64,000 bases of DNA from Planococcus sp. APC 4015 (GCA_030407505.1 JASDDH010000009.1:73358-137357); one strand, 5' to 3'; positions 16,264-25,073 are shown, counted from the stretch's first letter. Translations and numbers: made by a program. Notes: generated by a model not told the origin, from the letters alone.

Positions 16264-17655
16264 ATGTCGACGGATCCTGGTTCCGAGGTCGGCCGCGTGC
16301 TGGCCGTCGCACACGCGCGGGCGGTGTCCTGGCTGCAGGGCGTGGGGGAGCGCGACATCCCCGCGTGGGCGGGCATCGACGACGTCCGGCACGAGCTCGG
16401 CGCCGAACTGCCGCGCGGCGGCGAACCCGCCGACGCGGTGCTCGCCCGGCTGGCGGACGCCGTCGAGCCCGGGCTCATGGCCTCGGCGTCGCCGCGCTTC
16501 TTCGGCTGGGTCATGGGCGGCACCTATCCGGTGGCTCTCGCCGCCGATTGGCTGACGTCGGCTTGGGACCAGAACGCCGGCATGCGCGAGGTGACCACGG
16601 GGGTGGTCGGTGCCGAGGAGATCGCCGGCCACTGGATCGCCGAGCTCCTGGGCCTGCCCCGCGAGTCGGAGGTCGGGTTCACGACCGGCGCGACGATGGC
16701 CAACTTCACCTGCCTCGCCGCGGCGCGCACACGCGTGCTCGGCGATGTCGGGTGGGATGTCGCTGGTCGAGGGCTCTCCGGCGCCCCGCGGCTGCGGTTC
16801 GTCGCGGGCGCCGAATCCCACGGGTCGGTCACCCTGGCAGGCAGCCTCCTCGGGTTCGGCGCCCCGATCACCGTCGCCGTCGACGCGGAAGGCCGGATGC
16901 GCTCCGACGACCTCGCTCGTGTCCTGTCCGACGACGAGGGTCCGGCGGTCGTGGTCCTCCAGGCCGGCAACATCCACTCGGGCGCCTTCGACCCGTTCGA
17001 GCAGTGCGTGCGCGTCGCCCATGACGCCGGCGCCTGGGTGCACATCGACGGCGCGTTCGGGCTGTGGGCCGCGGCATCCGCTCATCTGCGCCCCCTCATG
17101 GCGGGTGCGTCCGAGGCGGATTCGTGGGCGACGGACGCGCACAAGACCCTCAACGTCCCCTACGACTGCGGCGTCGCCATCGTGCGCGACGCACCCGCGC
17201 TGCGCTCGGCGATGGGGATGCACGCCAGCTATCTCGCCGCGACCGCGTCCGATGTCGAGAGCGATCCCCACGAGCGCGTGCCCGAGCTGTCGCGCCGCGC
17301 GCGGGGGATCCCCACGTGGGCGGTGCTGCGCTGGCTCGGCGCCGACGGGGTGGACGCCCTGGTGACGGGACTCGCGGCATCCGCCCGTCAGATCGCAGCG
17401 GGACTTGCGGCGATGCCGGGTGTCGAGGTGCTCAACGACGTCGTGTTCACGCAGGTGTGCGCGGCGCTGGCCGACGACGCCCGCACCGATGCCTGGGCTG
17501 CGGCGCTTCGCGCGGACGGCGTGGCCTTCGCCTCGTCGTCGCGGTGGCACGATCGCGCCGTGCTGCGCTTCTCGGTCAGCAACGCCGGGACCGATGCCGC
17601 GCATGTGCATCGTGCACTGGATGCCGCCGCAGCGGCGCTGGCCCGCGTCAGTTGA
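16264..17655 (+). CDS. PLP-dependent amino acid decarboxylase family protein (group II)
   Basis: The 463-residue protein has the group II decarboxylase fold, related to aromatic-L-amino-acid, glutamate and diaminobutyrate decarboxylases. The PLP lysine is Lys294 in ATDAHKTLNVPYDCG, preceded by HIDGAFGLWAAA with the pyridine-binding Asp. FTTGATMANFTCLAAAR forms the phosphate-binding part. The substrate cannot be read from these motifs. The ATG has GGGGAG 5 nt upstream. Its end overlaps the convergent DUF1844 gene by 8 nt. Confidence 0.88.
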   Translation: MSTDPGSEVGRVLAVAHARAVSWLQGVGERDIPAWAGIDDVRHELGAELPRGGEPADAVLARLADAVEPGLMASASPRFFGWVMGGTYPVALAADWLTSAWDQNAGMREVTTGVVGAEEIAGHWIAELLGLPRESEVGFTTGATMANFTCLAAARTRVLGDVGWDVAGRGLSGAPRLRFVAGAESHGSVTLAGSLLGFGAPITVAVDAEGRMRSDDLARVLSDDEGPAVVVLQAGNIHSGAFDPFEQCVRVAHDAGAWVHIDGAFGLWAAASAHLRPLMAGASEADSWATDAHKTLNVPYDCGVAIVRDAPALRSAMGMHASYLAATASDVESDPHERVPELSRRARGIPTWAVLRWLGADGVDALVTGLAASARQIAAGLAAMPGVEVLNDVVFTQVCAALADDARTDAWAAALRADGVAFASSSRWHDRAVLRFSVSNAGTDAAHVHRALDAAAAALARVS

Positions 17656-18034
17656 CCGGGCCGGTCCACTTCTCGCCGGGACCCTTGCCGATCGGGTCGG
17701 GGATGACCGACGCCTCGCGGAAAGCGAGCTGAAGCGAGCGCAGGCCGTCGCGAAGCGATCGTGCATGCATGTCGCTGATCTCCGGCGCGCCGGCGGTGAT
17801 GAGGCCCGCGAGGGCGTTGATGAGCTTGCGCGCCTCGTCGAGATCGGTCTGGGTCGCAGGGTCGTCGGCGAGGCCGACCTTGACGGCCGCCGCGCTCATC
17901 AGGTGGACCGCCGTGGTCGTGATGACCTCGACAGCGCCGACGTCGGCGATGTCGCGGGTGGCGGCGGATGCGGCGTTCTCCTGCTCTTCCCAGCGGGTGT
18001 GGCGGTCGTCGTCGGGGGCCGGAATCGTGGTCAC
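17648..18034 (-). CDS. DUF1844 family protein
   Basis: A 128-residue protein with the DUF1844 core: [22 protein letters not shown], then [16 protein letters not shown] and a C-terminal helix [12 protein letters not shown]. Family members lie next to infC in many actinobacteria, but their role is unknown. The N-terminal 20 residues are charged, and no membrane segment is clear. The start is GTG at 18034, with AGAGAAG upstream as a weak ribosome binding site. It diverges from infC and overlaps the decarboxylase 3' end. Confidence 0.88.
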   Translation of the reverse strand: MTTIPAPDDDRHTRWEEQENAASAATRDIADVGAVEVITTTAVHLMSAAAVKVGLADDPATQTDLDEARKLINALAGLITAGAPEISDMHARSLRDGLRSLQLAFREASVIPDPIGKGPGEKWTGPVN

Positions 18035-18048
18035 GCGCTTCTCTCTGC

Positions 18049-18254
18049 TAGACTTGGCGGGCTCCGGAGCAGCACGCCCCGGACCACAAGAGGATCACAT
18101 CCCACCCGCGCTTGCCGTTCCAGGCTACCGGGTCACGCACTTCACCCCGACCGTCACCGGTTTTCGGGGTTGCATGGAGTGCAGAGCCGGCGCTCGCGTC
18201 GTGCCGGGTGGACTGTGCTTCTCTCAGACACCCCGCATGAAAGAGGAGTTCCGC
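18049..18254 (+). promoter_or_regulatory. infC-rpmI-rplT promoter and leader with attenuator-like hairpin
   Basis: TAGACT (18049-18054) gives a predicted start near 18061 and a leader of about 190 nt. ACCCCGA (18144-18150) pairs with TCGGGGT (18164-18170), with CCG/CGG inside, giving a stable hairpin midway. Operons of IF3, L35 and L20 are often controlled by L20 binding to the leader or by attenuation. No known L20-leader consensus could be matched by eye. Confidence 0.4.
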
Positions 18255-18878
18255 ATCAGCGATCCCCGCACCAACGACCGCATCCGCGTCCCCGAGGTCC
18301 GCCTCGTCGGACCCGCGGGTGAGCAGGTCGGCGTCGTCCGTATCGAGGTGGCGCTGCGCCTGGCACAGGAGGCCGAACTCGACCTGGTCGAGGTTGCACC
18401 CAACTCGAAGCCGCCCGTAGTGAAGATCATGGACTACGGGAAGTTCAAGTACGAGACGGCGCAGAAGGCCAAGGAAGCGCGACGCAATCAGGCCAACACG
18501 GTCCTCAAAGAGGTCCGCTTCCGTCTGAAGATCGAGGCGCACGACTACACCACCAAGCTCAAGCGCGCGGAGGGCTTCCTCCAGGGAGGCGACAAGGTCA
18601 AGGCCATGATCCTGTTCCGCGGCCGCGAGCAGTCGCGTCCCGAGCAGGGTGTGCGCCTGCTGCGCAAGTTCGCCGAAGACGTCGCGGAGTTCGGCACGGT
18701 CGAATCCAGCCCCACGATCGACGGTCGCAACATGGTCATGGTGGTCGCGCCGCACAAGAACAAGTCCGAAGTGAAGACCGAGCAGAACGCCGCACGCGCC
18801 GCCAACAAAGAGGCAGCGCGATCCGCCCGCGGCGGATCGGCCGATGACGAGGCTCCCGCCGAGGCGACGGCCGAATAG
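18255..18878 (+). CDS. infC: Translation initiation factor IF-3 (probable AUC start)
   Basis: IF3 binds the 30S subunit and checks start codons and initiator tRNA. Both domains are present: N-domain [20 protein letters not shown] and C-domain [22 protein letters not shown] ... [12 protein letters not shown], followed by a ~30-residue Ala-rich tail. AGAGGAG stands 6 nt before an ATC codon at 18255 (ATC AGC GAT CCC), where the conserved protein begins. The in-frame ATG at 18237 has no ribosome binding site and contains this Shine-Dalgarno within its first codons. A non-canonical AUC start fits IF3's autoregulation through rare start codons in E. coli (AUU). From ATC the protein is 207 aa; from ATG it would be 213. 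Confidence 0.93.
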   Translation: MSDPRTNDRIRVPEVRLVGPAGEQVGVVRIEVALRLAQEAELDLVEVAPNSKPPVVKIMDYGKFKYETAQKAKEARRNQANTVLKEVRFRLKIEAHDYTTKLKRAEGFLQGGDKVKAMILFRGREQSRPEQGVRLLRKFAEDVAEFGTVESSPTIDGRNMVMVVAPHKNKSEVKTEQNAARAANKEAARSARGGSADDEAPAEATAE

Positions 18879-18890
18879 GCCCCCACGACT

Positions 18891-18925
18891 CCCGCTCCGG
18901 CGGGTCACGACTCCCGCCTGCGGGA
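18891..18925 (+). repeat. Tandem hairpins between infC and rpmI
   Basis: CCCGC-TCCG-GCGGG (18891-18904) and TCCCGC-CT-GCGGGA (18912-18925) form two short stems. Both follow the direct repeat ACGACTCCCGC. They may modulate the ratio of IF3 to ribosomal proteins or bind L20. No T-run follows, so full termination is unlikely. Confidence 0.4.
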
Positions 18926-18945
18926 TCCACAACGAAGGAAGAGAA

Positions 18946-19140
18946 ATGCCGAAGCAGAAGACACACTCGGGCGCCAAGAAGCGCTTCAAGGTCACTGGCA
19001 GCGGAAAGCTCATGAAGCAGCAGGCCGGCATGCGTCACAACCTCGAGGGCAAGTCCTCGCGTCGTACGCGCCGCCTCAACCAGGAGCAGGTCCTTGCTCC
19101 TGGTGACGCCAAGCAGGCCAAGAAGCTCCTCGGCCGCTGA
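18946..19140 (+). CDS. rpmI: 50S ribosomal protein L35
   Basis: 64 residues, strongly basic, starting [20 protein letters not shown] and ending AKKLLGR, all typical of bL35. The ATG has GGAAGAG upstream. It lies in the infC-rpmI-rplT operon, 67 nt after infC and 31 nt before rplT. Confidence 0.97.
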   Translation: MPKQKTHSGAKKRFKVTGSGKLMKQQAGMRHNLEGKSSRRTRRLNQEQVLAPGDAKQAKKLLGR

Positions 19141-19171
19141 CGCGCCGACGCAAGATTAGGAAGAGAACGAA

Positions 19172-19555
19172 ATGGCTAGAGTCAAGCGGGCGGTAAACGC
19201 CCACAAGAAGCGTCGCGTCATCCTCGAGCGCGCGTCCGGTTACCGCGGGCAGCGTTCGCGCCTGTACCGCAAGGCGAAGGAGCAGGTCACCCACTCCCTC
19301 GTCTACGCCTACCGCGACCGTCGCAAGCGCAAGGGCGATTTCCGTCGCCTGTGGATCCAGCGCATCAACGCCGCATCGCGCGCCAACGGCATGACGTACA
19401 ACCGCTTCATCCAGGGCCTCGGCCTCGCGGGTGTGCAGGTCGACCGTCGCATGCTGGCAGAGCTCGCCGTGCACGAGCCGGCGACGTTCGCCAGCCTCAT
19501 CGCGACCGCCAAGGCCGCGCTGCCCGAGAACGTCAACGCGCCCAAGAGCGCCTGA
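19172..19555 (+). CDS. rplT: 50S ribosomal protein L20
   Basis: 127 residues starting [20 protein letters not shown], with [20 protein letters not shown] as the 23S-binding segment. bL20 is an early assembly protein and, in many bacteria, a feedback regulator of this operon. GGAAGAG precedes the ATG. A strong terminator follows the stop. Confidence 0.97.
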   Translation: MARVKRAVNAHKKRRVILERASGYRGQRSRLYRKAKEQVTHSLVYAYRDRRKRKGDFRRLWIQRINAASRANGMTYNRFIQGLGLAGVQVDRRMLAELAVHEPATFASLIATAKAALPENVNAPKSA

Positions 19556-19576
19556 CACCCGGCATCCCGCTTCACG

Positions 19577-19608
19577 AAGGGCGTCCTCCCACCGGAGGGC
19601 GCCCTTTC
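19577..19608 (+). terminator. Terminator of the infC-rpmI-rplT operon
   Basis: AAGGGCG-T-CCTCC (19577-19589) pairs with GGAGG-G-CGCCCTT (19594-19606) across a 4-nt loop, a 13-bp stem with one G-U pair ending in TTT. Confidence 0.8.
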
Positions 19609-19666
19609 GCGTGCCTCGCGGGAGGCGACGAGGTGGGGGATGCCGCGCGCACGGCCGCGGCGACTC

Positions 19667-19672
19667 TAGACT
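19667..19672 (+). promoter_or_regulatory. -10 element TAGACT of the TrmH-type methylase gene
   Basis: TAGACT ends 6 nt before the GTG start at 19679, with no Shine-Dalgarno between them (leaderless). Confidence 0.5.
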
Positions 19673-19678
19673 GATCCC

Positions 19679-20479
19679 GTGCTCGAGAACCCGCGTTCGC
19701 CGCGCGTGCGCGCTGTGGCGAAGCTGACGAAGCGCAGTGCCCGCCAAGAGACGGGACTGTTCCTCCTGGAGGGGCCGCAGGCCGCACGTGAGGCGCTGAT
19801 CCACCGGCCCGAGACCCTCGTCGAGGTGTTCGCGACGCCGACGGCGATGGAACGGCATCCCGACGTGCGCGATGCCGCGCGCGATGCGGGGCTCGAGGTG
19901 ATCTTCACCACCGAGGCGGTGCTGGACTCGATGGCCGACACCGTCACGCCGCAGGGCATCGTCGCGGTCGCCCGGCAGACACCCGCCTCCGTGCGCGACG
20001 TGTTCGCGGCATCCCCTCGTCTCGTCGTGATCTGCGAAGAGGTGCGCGATCCCGGCAACCTCGGCACGATCATCAGGGCGGCGGATGCCGCGGGTGCGGA
20101 TGCCGTCGTTCTCACCGGCCGCACGGTCGACCCGTACAACCCGAAGGTCGTCAGGGCCACGACCGGGTCGCTGTTCCATCTGCCCCTCGCTGTGGGCGTG
20201 GATCTGGCCACGGCGGTCGAGCGCGCGCACGCTGCGAGCATGCGGGTCATCGCCGCCGACGTCGGGGGAGAGGACTTCCTGGCCTCGCGGTCGCTCCTCG
20301 CGGAGCCGACGGCATGGCTGTTCGGAAACGAGGCTCGCGGGCTCGAGGACGAGGCTCTCGCCCTCGTCGACATGTCTCTGCGGCTGCCGATCTACGGCGC
20401 CGCCGAGTCGCTGAACCTGGCGACCGCGGCGAGCGTCTGTCTCTACGAGACGGCCTTCGCTCAGCGCGCCGACTCCTGA
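19679..20479 (+). CDS. TrmH/SpoU family RNA 2'-O-methyltransferase
   Basis: The 266-residue SPOUT enzyme has an N-terminal L30e-like substrate-binding domain (FLLEGPQAAREAL). A C-terminal SpoU domain follows with motif 1 EEVRDPGNLGTIIRAADAAG, motif 2 WLFGNEARGLEDEAL and motif 3 LPIYGAAESLNLATAASVCLYE, which together bind SAM in the trefoil knot. It probably methylates 23S rRNA or tRNA; the site cannot be decided. It starts at GTG 19679 directly after a -10. The gene between rplT and pheS in actinobacteria is often of this family. Confidence 0.9.
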   Translation: MLENPRSPRVRAVAKLTKRSARQETGLFLLEGPQAAREALIHRPETLVEVFATPTAMERHPDVRDAARDAGLEVIFTTEAVLDSMADTVTPQGIVAVARQTPASVRDVFAASPRLVVICEEVRDPGNLGTIIRAADAAGADAVVLTGRTVDPYNPKVVRATTGSLFHLPLAVGVDLATAVERAHAASMRVIAADVGGEDFLASRSLLAEPTAWLFGNEARGLEDEALALVDMSLRLPIYGAAESLNLATAASVCLYETAFAQRADS

Positions 20480-20553
20480 CCACGCGCATTCCGGTCCTGT
20501 TACAGAACGGTAAAGGTCGCGTCCAGGTCCCGCATCCTCGACCCGCCCCCTCA

Positions 20554-20559
20554 TAGGGT
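20554..20559 (+). promoter_or_regulatory. -10 element TAGGGT of the glu transporter operon
   Basis: TAGGGT ends 6 nt before the gluA ATG. The intervening GAGGGC might serve as a weak ribosome binding site, but its spacing is too short, so a leaderless start is preferred. Confidence 0.45.
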
Positions 20560-20565
20560 GAGGGC

Positions 20566-21354
20566 ATGACGACCTCCGATGGCGCACCGCAGACGTCGAA
20601 CATCACCGTCCGGCGAGGTGACCCGCTCGTGCAGATCACCGATGTGCAGAAGCACTACGGCGAGTTCCAGGCACTGAAGGACATCGGCCTGACCGTGAAG
20701 CGCGGTGAGGTGGTGGTGGTGATCGGACCATCGGGCTCCGGCAAGTCCACGCTCTGTCGCACGATCAACCGCCTCGAGACCATCACGAGCGGCACGATCA
20801 CCATCGACGGCAAGGAGCTCCCGAAAGAGGGCAAGGGTCTCGCGACGCTGCGAGCCGATGTCGGGATGGTGTTCCAGTCGTTCAACCTCTTCGCGCACCT
20901 GTCGATCCTCGACAACGTCACGCTGGGCCCCATCAAGGTCAGGGGCATGAAGAAGCCCGCGGCCGAGGCCCTCGCCAAGAAGCTGCTCGACCGGGTGGGC
21001 ATCGGCCACCAGTCCTCGAAGCTGCCCGCTCAGCTCTCCGGAGGTCAGCAGCAGCGCGTCGCCATAGCGCGCGCTCTGGCGATGGAGCCGAAGGTCATGC
21101 TCTTCGATGAGCCGACCAGCGCCCTCGATCCGGAGATGATCAACGAGGTCCTCGACGTGATGGTCGGCCTCGCCCAGGACGGCATGACGATGATCGTCGT
21201 CACCCATGAGATGGGCTTCGCGCGCAAGGCGGCGGACCGCGTCGTGTTCATGGCAGACGGTCAGATCGTCGAAGAGGCGACGCCGGAGGAGTTCTTCACC
21301 AACCCCCGGAGCGACCGCGCCAAGGACTTCCTCTCGAAGCTCCTGACCCATTAG
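20566..21354 (+). CDS. gluA: Glutamate/polar amino acid ABC transporter, ATP-binding subunit
   Basis: A 262-residue ABC ATPase. Walker [10 protein letters not shown] is at about 54-62, the Q-loop in [11 protein letters not shown], the signature [15 protein letters not shown], Walker [14 protein letters not shown] and the switch His in [16 protein letters not shown]. The EMGFA motif and [13 protein letters not shown] are typical of polar amino acid importers (GlnQ/GluA). It heads a four-gene operon with binding protein and two permeases, as in corynebacterial gluABCD. Confidence 0.93.
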   Translation: MTTSDGAPQTSNITVRRGDPLVQITDVQKHYGEFQALKDIGLTVKRGEVVVVIGPSGSGKSTLCRTINRLETITSGTITIDGKELPKEGKGLATLRADVGMVFQSFNLFAHLSILDNVTLGPIKVRGMKKPAAEALAKKLLDRVGIGHQSSKLPAQLSGGQQQRVAIARALAMEPKVMLFDEPTSALDPEMINEVLDVMVGLAQDGMTMIVVTHEMGFARKAADRVVFMADGQIVEEATPEEFFTNPRSDRAKDFLSKLLTH

Positions 21355-21415
21355 ACCCCGCGCCCCTGCACCGGGCGCGAGGAAAGAAAACGCATACGCA
21401 ACCCAGGAGGATCAC

Positions 21416-22318
21416 ATGCGCAAAACACGTATCGGCGCCGCATTCGCGGGACTCGCGATCGCCGCGCTCGCCCTGAGCGCCTGCAACAGCGGAGCGCCGG
21501 GAGAGACGACCGACGGCGATGCCGCGGGCGGCGAGGAGTCGACCGCCCTGTGGGAGGTCGCGACCGAGGTCGACCTCGCCGACAGCCCCACCTACGACCG
21601 CATGGTCGAGCGTGACGGCGTCATCATCGGCGTCAAGAACGACCAGCCGGGACTCGGCTACGAGAGCGCCACGACGGGTGAGCGCACCGGCTTCGACGTC
21701 GACATCGCACGCTGGATCGCGGCCTCCCTCGGTTTCGAGGAGAGCCAGATCGAGTACGTCACGATCCCCTCGGCGAACCGCGAGCAGGCGATCGTGAACG
21801 GCGACATCGACTACTACGTCGGCACCTACTCGATCACCGACGGTCGTATGGAGCAGATCGACTTCGCCGGACCGTACTTCATCACCGGTCAGGGCCTGCT
21901 GGTCGCCGCCGACAACGAAGACATCAACGGCCCCGAAGACCTCGCGGGCAAGATCGTCTGCTCGGTGACGGGATCGACCCCGTTGCAGCGCATCCGCGAC
22001 GAGTACAACCCGGGTGACACCGTCGAGTACGACACGTACTCGCAGTGCGTCGAGCAGCTCAAGGCCGGTTCGGTCGACGCGATCACGACCGACGAGGCGA
22101 TCCTCGCCGGATACGTCGCGCAGGAGCCGGACGCCCTGAAGATCGCCGGCGAGCCCTTCAGCGAGGAGCGCTACGGCGTCGGCCTCGAAAAGGGCGACAC
22201 GGCGCTGAAGGACTTCATCAACACCCTCTTCACCGACGGTGGAGACGTGTGGACGGCTCTGTTCGACACCCACCTCGCACCGGCCGGCATCGAGGGCACG
22301 CAGCCCGCTGTCGACTAG
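21416..22318 (+). CDS. gluB: Glutamate ABC transporter substrate-binding lipoprotein
   Basis: The 300-residue protein has a lipoprotein signal peptide: basic MRKTR, hydrophobic core and lipobox LSAC with Cys23 as the lipidation site. The family 3 solute-binding fold follows: GVIIGVKNDQPGLGY, TGFDVDIARWIAASLG, IDYYVGTYSITDGRMEQIDFAGPYF (in parts) and LKAGSVDAITTDEAIL. It is anchored outside the membrane and delivers amino acid to GluC/GluD. The start has AGGAGG upstream. A stable hairpin follows the stop. Confidence 0.94.
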   Translation: MRKTRIGAAFAGLAIAALALSACNSGAPGETTDGDAAGGEESTALWEVATEVDLADSPTYDRMVERDGVIIGVKNDQPGLGYESATTGERTGFDVDIARWIAASLGFEESQIEYVTIPSANREQAIVNGDIDYYVGTYSITDGRMEQIDFAGPYFITGQGLLVAADNEDINGPEDLAGKIVCSVTGSTPLQRIRDEYNPGDTVEYDTYSQCVEQLKAGSVDAITTDEAILAGYVAQEPDALKIAGEPFSEERYGVGLEKGDTALKDFINTLFTDGGDVWTALFDTHLAPAGIEGTQPAVD

Positions 22319-22326
22319 GACACCCT

Positions 22327-22358
22327 GTCGGGGGCGGCACCGCGGTGCCGCCCCCGAC
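22327..22358 (+). terminator. Intra-operon hairpin after gluB
   Basis: A nearly perfect palindrome: a 15-bp stem GTCGGGGGCGGCACC with a GC loop and its exact complement, 9 nt after the gluB stop. There is no T-run. It probably acts as a partial terminator or as a 3' stabiliser that raises the binding protein over the permeases, as in other ABC operons. Confidence 0.7.
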
Positions 22359-22392
22359 ATCCATCACTGCTTGACCGTCTGAGAGGATCCGC

Positions 22393-23049
22393 GTGGGCGT
22401 CATCACCGACAACCTCGACCTGTGGGGGCAGTTCCTGCTGGGAACCCTGCTGCTGTTCTTCGCGGGCGGTGCGCTCGCCCTGATCCTCGGACTGGTCGTC
22501 GGCGCGATGCGCGTATCGCCGATCCCGATCGCGCGCGGTGTCGGGACCCTCTACGTCAACACGATCCGCAACACCCCGCTCACGCTGGTCTTCTTCGCGA
22601 TCTGCTTCGCGCTGCCGCCGCTGCTGGGACTGCGTCTGACGACGGCGACATCGATCACCCTGGCGATCTGCGCCCTCGGCATCTACACCGCGACGTATGT
22701 CGCAGAGACGATCCGCTCCGGAATCAACACGGTTCCCGTCGGCCAAGCCGAAGCCGCGCGGGCACTCGGATTGACGTTCGGCCAGGTCATGACTCTCGTC
22801 GTGCTGCCTCAGGCGTTCCGCTCGGTCATCCCGCCCATGATGAGCGTCCTGATCGCCCTTCTGAAGAACACCACCGTGGCCGCGGGCTTCTCGGTGGCCA
22901 ATCTCGGGTCGATCCGCAACAACCTCAGCGAGCGCGGCGAGAACCAGTTCGTCGTGATCCTGTGGGTCATGGTCATCTTCATCGCCTTGGTGCTCCTCAT
23001 GTCGTGGGCACAGCGAACACTCGAGAACCGCTGGAGGGTGGCCCGATGA
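22393..23049 (+). CDS. gluC: Glutamate ABC transporter permease GluC
   Basis: The 218-residue inner-membrane protein has about five hydrophobic helices. It carries the EAA loop EAARALGLTFGQVMTLVVLPQAFRSVIPP in segments EAARALGLTFGQ and LPQAFRSVIPPMM, which contacts the ATPase. It belongs to the His/Glu/Gln/Arg family of amino acid permeases (LLGTLLLFFAGGALALILG start). The GTG start has GAGAGGA upstream. The stop overlaps the gluD ATG. Confidence 0.93.
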   Translation: MGVITDNLDLWGQFLLGTLLLFFAGGALALILGLVVGAMRVSPIPIARGVGTLYVNTIRNTPLTLVFFAICFALPPLLGLRLTTATSITLAICALGIYTATYVAETIRSGINTVPVGQAEAARALGLTFGQVMTLVVLPQAFRSVIPPMMSVLIALLKNTTVAAGFSVANLGSIRNNLSERGENQFVVILWVMVIFIALVLLMSWAQRTLENRWRVAR

Positions 23050-23951
23050 GCAGCGTGCTCTACGACGTCCCGGGTCCGCGCGCGATCGCCCGCAACCGTG
23101 TGCTCAGCGTCCTCACGATCCTCGTGGTCGCGGCTCTCGTCGGACTGCTGCTGTGGCGTCTGTTCGACACCGGGCAGTTCACCGCCGAGAAGTGGGCGGC
23201 CTTCACCTATACCAACGTCTGGCTGTCCTTCGGCCAGGCGACGATCGCGACGCTCTCCGCGTTCGCGGCGGCCGCCGTCGGGGCGCTCGTCCTCGGTTTC
23301 GTCCTCGCGATCGGTCGGATGTCCGAGCACGCGTGGATCCGCTGGCCCTTCACCGCCATCGTCGAGGTGCTCCGCGCCGTCCCGGTCCTCATCTTCATGT
23401 TCCTGCTCTACTACGGTCTGCCCGTGCTCGGGATCCGCATGGAGCCCTACTGGGCGGTCGTCATCGCCCTCATCGCGTACAACGGCTCGGTGCTGGCCGA
23501 GGTCATCCGGGCAGGAGTGGAATCCCTCCCGCGAGGACAGAGCGAAGCCGGATACGCGATCGGGCTGCGCAAAGCCGGTGTCATGCGGCTCGTTCTGCTC
23601 CCGCAGGCCATTCGCGCCATGATGCCCGTGATCATCGCCCAGCTCGTCGTGACGCTCAAGGACACGGCGCTCGGGTTCATCATCACCTACCCCGAGCTGC
23701 TGTTCTACGCGAAGTACCTGGGGTCCCAGTCCGACGTCGGCTCGCCGATCGTCCAGGCCACGATCGTCGCGGGGCTCATCTACATCGTTCTGTGCCTGAT
23801 CCTGTCGGCGATCGCCACGGCGGTCGAGAAGCGACTGCGCCGTTCGGGCAAGGGCGTCGTCATCGCCGCCGACCAGCCCACCCAGGAAGTCACCGACACC
23901 GAGCTGATCGTCGCCCAGGGTGAGCGCGAGAGTCGGAGCGGCCGGGCGTAA
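23046..23951 (+). CDS. gluD: Glutamate ABC transporter permease GluD
   Basis: The 301-residue permease pairs with GluC. The N-terminal ~25 residues are cytoplasmic, followed by a first helix (VLSVLTILVVAALVGLLLW). The EAA loop is GQSEAGYAIGLRKAGVMRLV followed by LPQAIRAMMP. A longer charged C-terminal tail (EKRLRRSGKG ... SRSGRA) distinguishes it from GluC. It starts at ATG 23046 overlapping the gluC stop. Confidence 0.93.
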   Translation: MSSVLYDVPGPRAIARNRVLSVLTILVVAALVGLLLWRLFDTGQFTAEKWAAFTYTNVWLSFGQATIATLSAFAAAAVGALVLGFVLAIGRMSEHAWIRWPFTAIVEVLRAVPVLIFMFLLYYGLPVLGIRMEPYWAVVIALIAYNGSVLAEVIRAGVESLPRGQSEAGYAIGLRKAGVMRLVLLPQAIRAMMPVIIAQLVVTLKDTALGFIITYPELLFYAKYLGSQSDVGSPIVQATIVAGLIYIVLCLILSAIATAVEKRLRRSGKGVVIAADQPTQEVTDTELIVAQGERESRSGRA

Positions 23952-24018
23952 GCCTCCATCCCGGGTGCGCGGTCACCCTGTCCCCACCGGGGCGGCGAGC
24001 TGCGGCATCCGCCGTCGG

Positions 24019-24024
24019 TAGACT
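24019..24024 (+). promoter_or_regulatory. -10 element TAGACT of pheST
   Basis: TAGACT ends 8 nt before the GTG start of pheS. No leader or T-box-like structure fits in this space, so pheST has no leader attenuator here. Confidence 0.45.
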
Positions 24025-24032
24025 CGTCGCTT

Positions 24033-25073
24033 GTGTCCGACGTTCCCGAAATCACTCCCGAGGCGGTGGATGCCGCGGTGCAGGCCGCGCTCGACGCCGT
24101 CTCCGCCGCTGCAGACACGGCCGAGCTGAAGGCGGTGCGCTCCGCGCACGCCGCCGAGGGCTCGCCGCTGGCCAGGCTCAACGCCCAGCTGCGTCATGTG
24201 CCGAACGAGCGCAAGGCCGAGTTCGGCAAGCTCATGGGCCAGGCCCGAGCCCGCGTCACGCAGGCCCTCGCGGTGCGTGAAGAGCAGCTCGCAGCCGCCG
24301 AGACCGCCGCGCGGCTCGAGGCGGAGCGCATCGACATCACGGCGCTCGCATCCCGGGCGCGGGTCGGGGCGCGGCATCCGATCTCGCTCCTGCAGGAGCA
24401 GGTCGCCGACATCTTCGTCGGCATGGGGTGGGAGATCGCCGAGGGCCCCGAGCTCGAGCACGAGTGGTTCAACTTCGACGCCCTCAACTTCGACGTCGAC
24501 CACCCGGCGCGCCAGATGCAGGACACCTTCTTCGTCGACCCCGTCGACCGCCATCTCGTGATGCGCACGCACACGAGCCCCGTGCAGGTGCGTTCGATGC
24601 TGGAGCGCGACCTGCCGATCTACGTGCTCTGCCCGGGCCGGGTGTACCGCACCGACGAGTTCGACGCGACGCACCTGCCGGTGTTCACCCAGTTCGAGGG
24701 ACTCGTCGTCGACAAGGGCATCACGATGGCGCACCTGAAGGGCACCCTCGACCACGCGGCGAAGGTGCTGTTCGGTCCCGAGGCGAAGACGCGCTTCCGC
24801 GCCAACTACTTCCCGTTCACCGAACCGTCGGCAGAGCTCGACCTGTGGCACCCGACCTTCACGGGCGGGGCCCGCTGGATCGAGTGGGGCGGCTGCGGGA
24901 TGATCAACGCGAACGTGCTGCGCGCGGCCGGGATCGACCCCGACGAGTATTCGGGCTTCGCCTTCGGCATGGGCATCGAGCGCACGCTCATGTTCCGCAG
25001 CGACGTGCAGGACATGCGTGACATGGCCGAGGGCGATGTGCGTTTCAGCGAGCAGTTCGGAATGGTGGTCTGA
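24033..25073 (+). CDS. pheS: Phenylalanyl-tRNA synthetase alpha subunit
   Basis: Catalytic subunit of the (alpha-beta)2 class II enzyme. The 346 residues begin with a coiled-coil tRNA-binding arm (about 1-85). The catalytic domain follows: motif 2 RVYRTDEFDATHLPVFTQFE, phenylalanine pocket LVVDKGITMAHLKG and motif 3 GFAFGMGIERTLMFR. The GTG start is 8 nt after a -10. The stop TGA and the pheT ATG share one base. Confidence 0.96.
   Translation: MSDVPEITPEAVDAAVQAALDAVSAAADTAELKAVRSAHAAEGSPLARLNAQLRHVPNERKAEFGKLMGQARARVTQALAVREEQLAAAETAARLEAERIDITALASRARVGARHPISLLQEQVADIFVGMGWEIAEGPELEHEWFNFDALNFDVDHPARQMQDTFFVDPVDRHLVMRTHTSPVQVRSMLERDLPIYVLCPGRVYRTDEFDATHLPVFTQFEGLVVDKGITMAHLKGTLDHAAKVLFGPEAKTRFRANYFPFTEPSAELDLWHPTFTGGARWIEWGGCGMINANVLRAAGIDPDEYSGFAFGMGIERTLMFRSDVQDMRDMAEGDVRFSEQFGMVV

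Noticed and set aside
23952..24032. T-box or Phe leader peptide before pheST
   Set aside because: The -10 stands 8 nt before the start codon, leaving no room for a leader.
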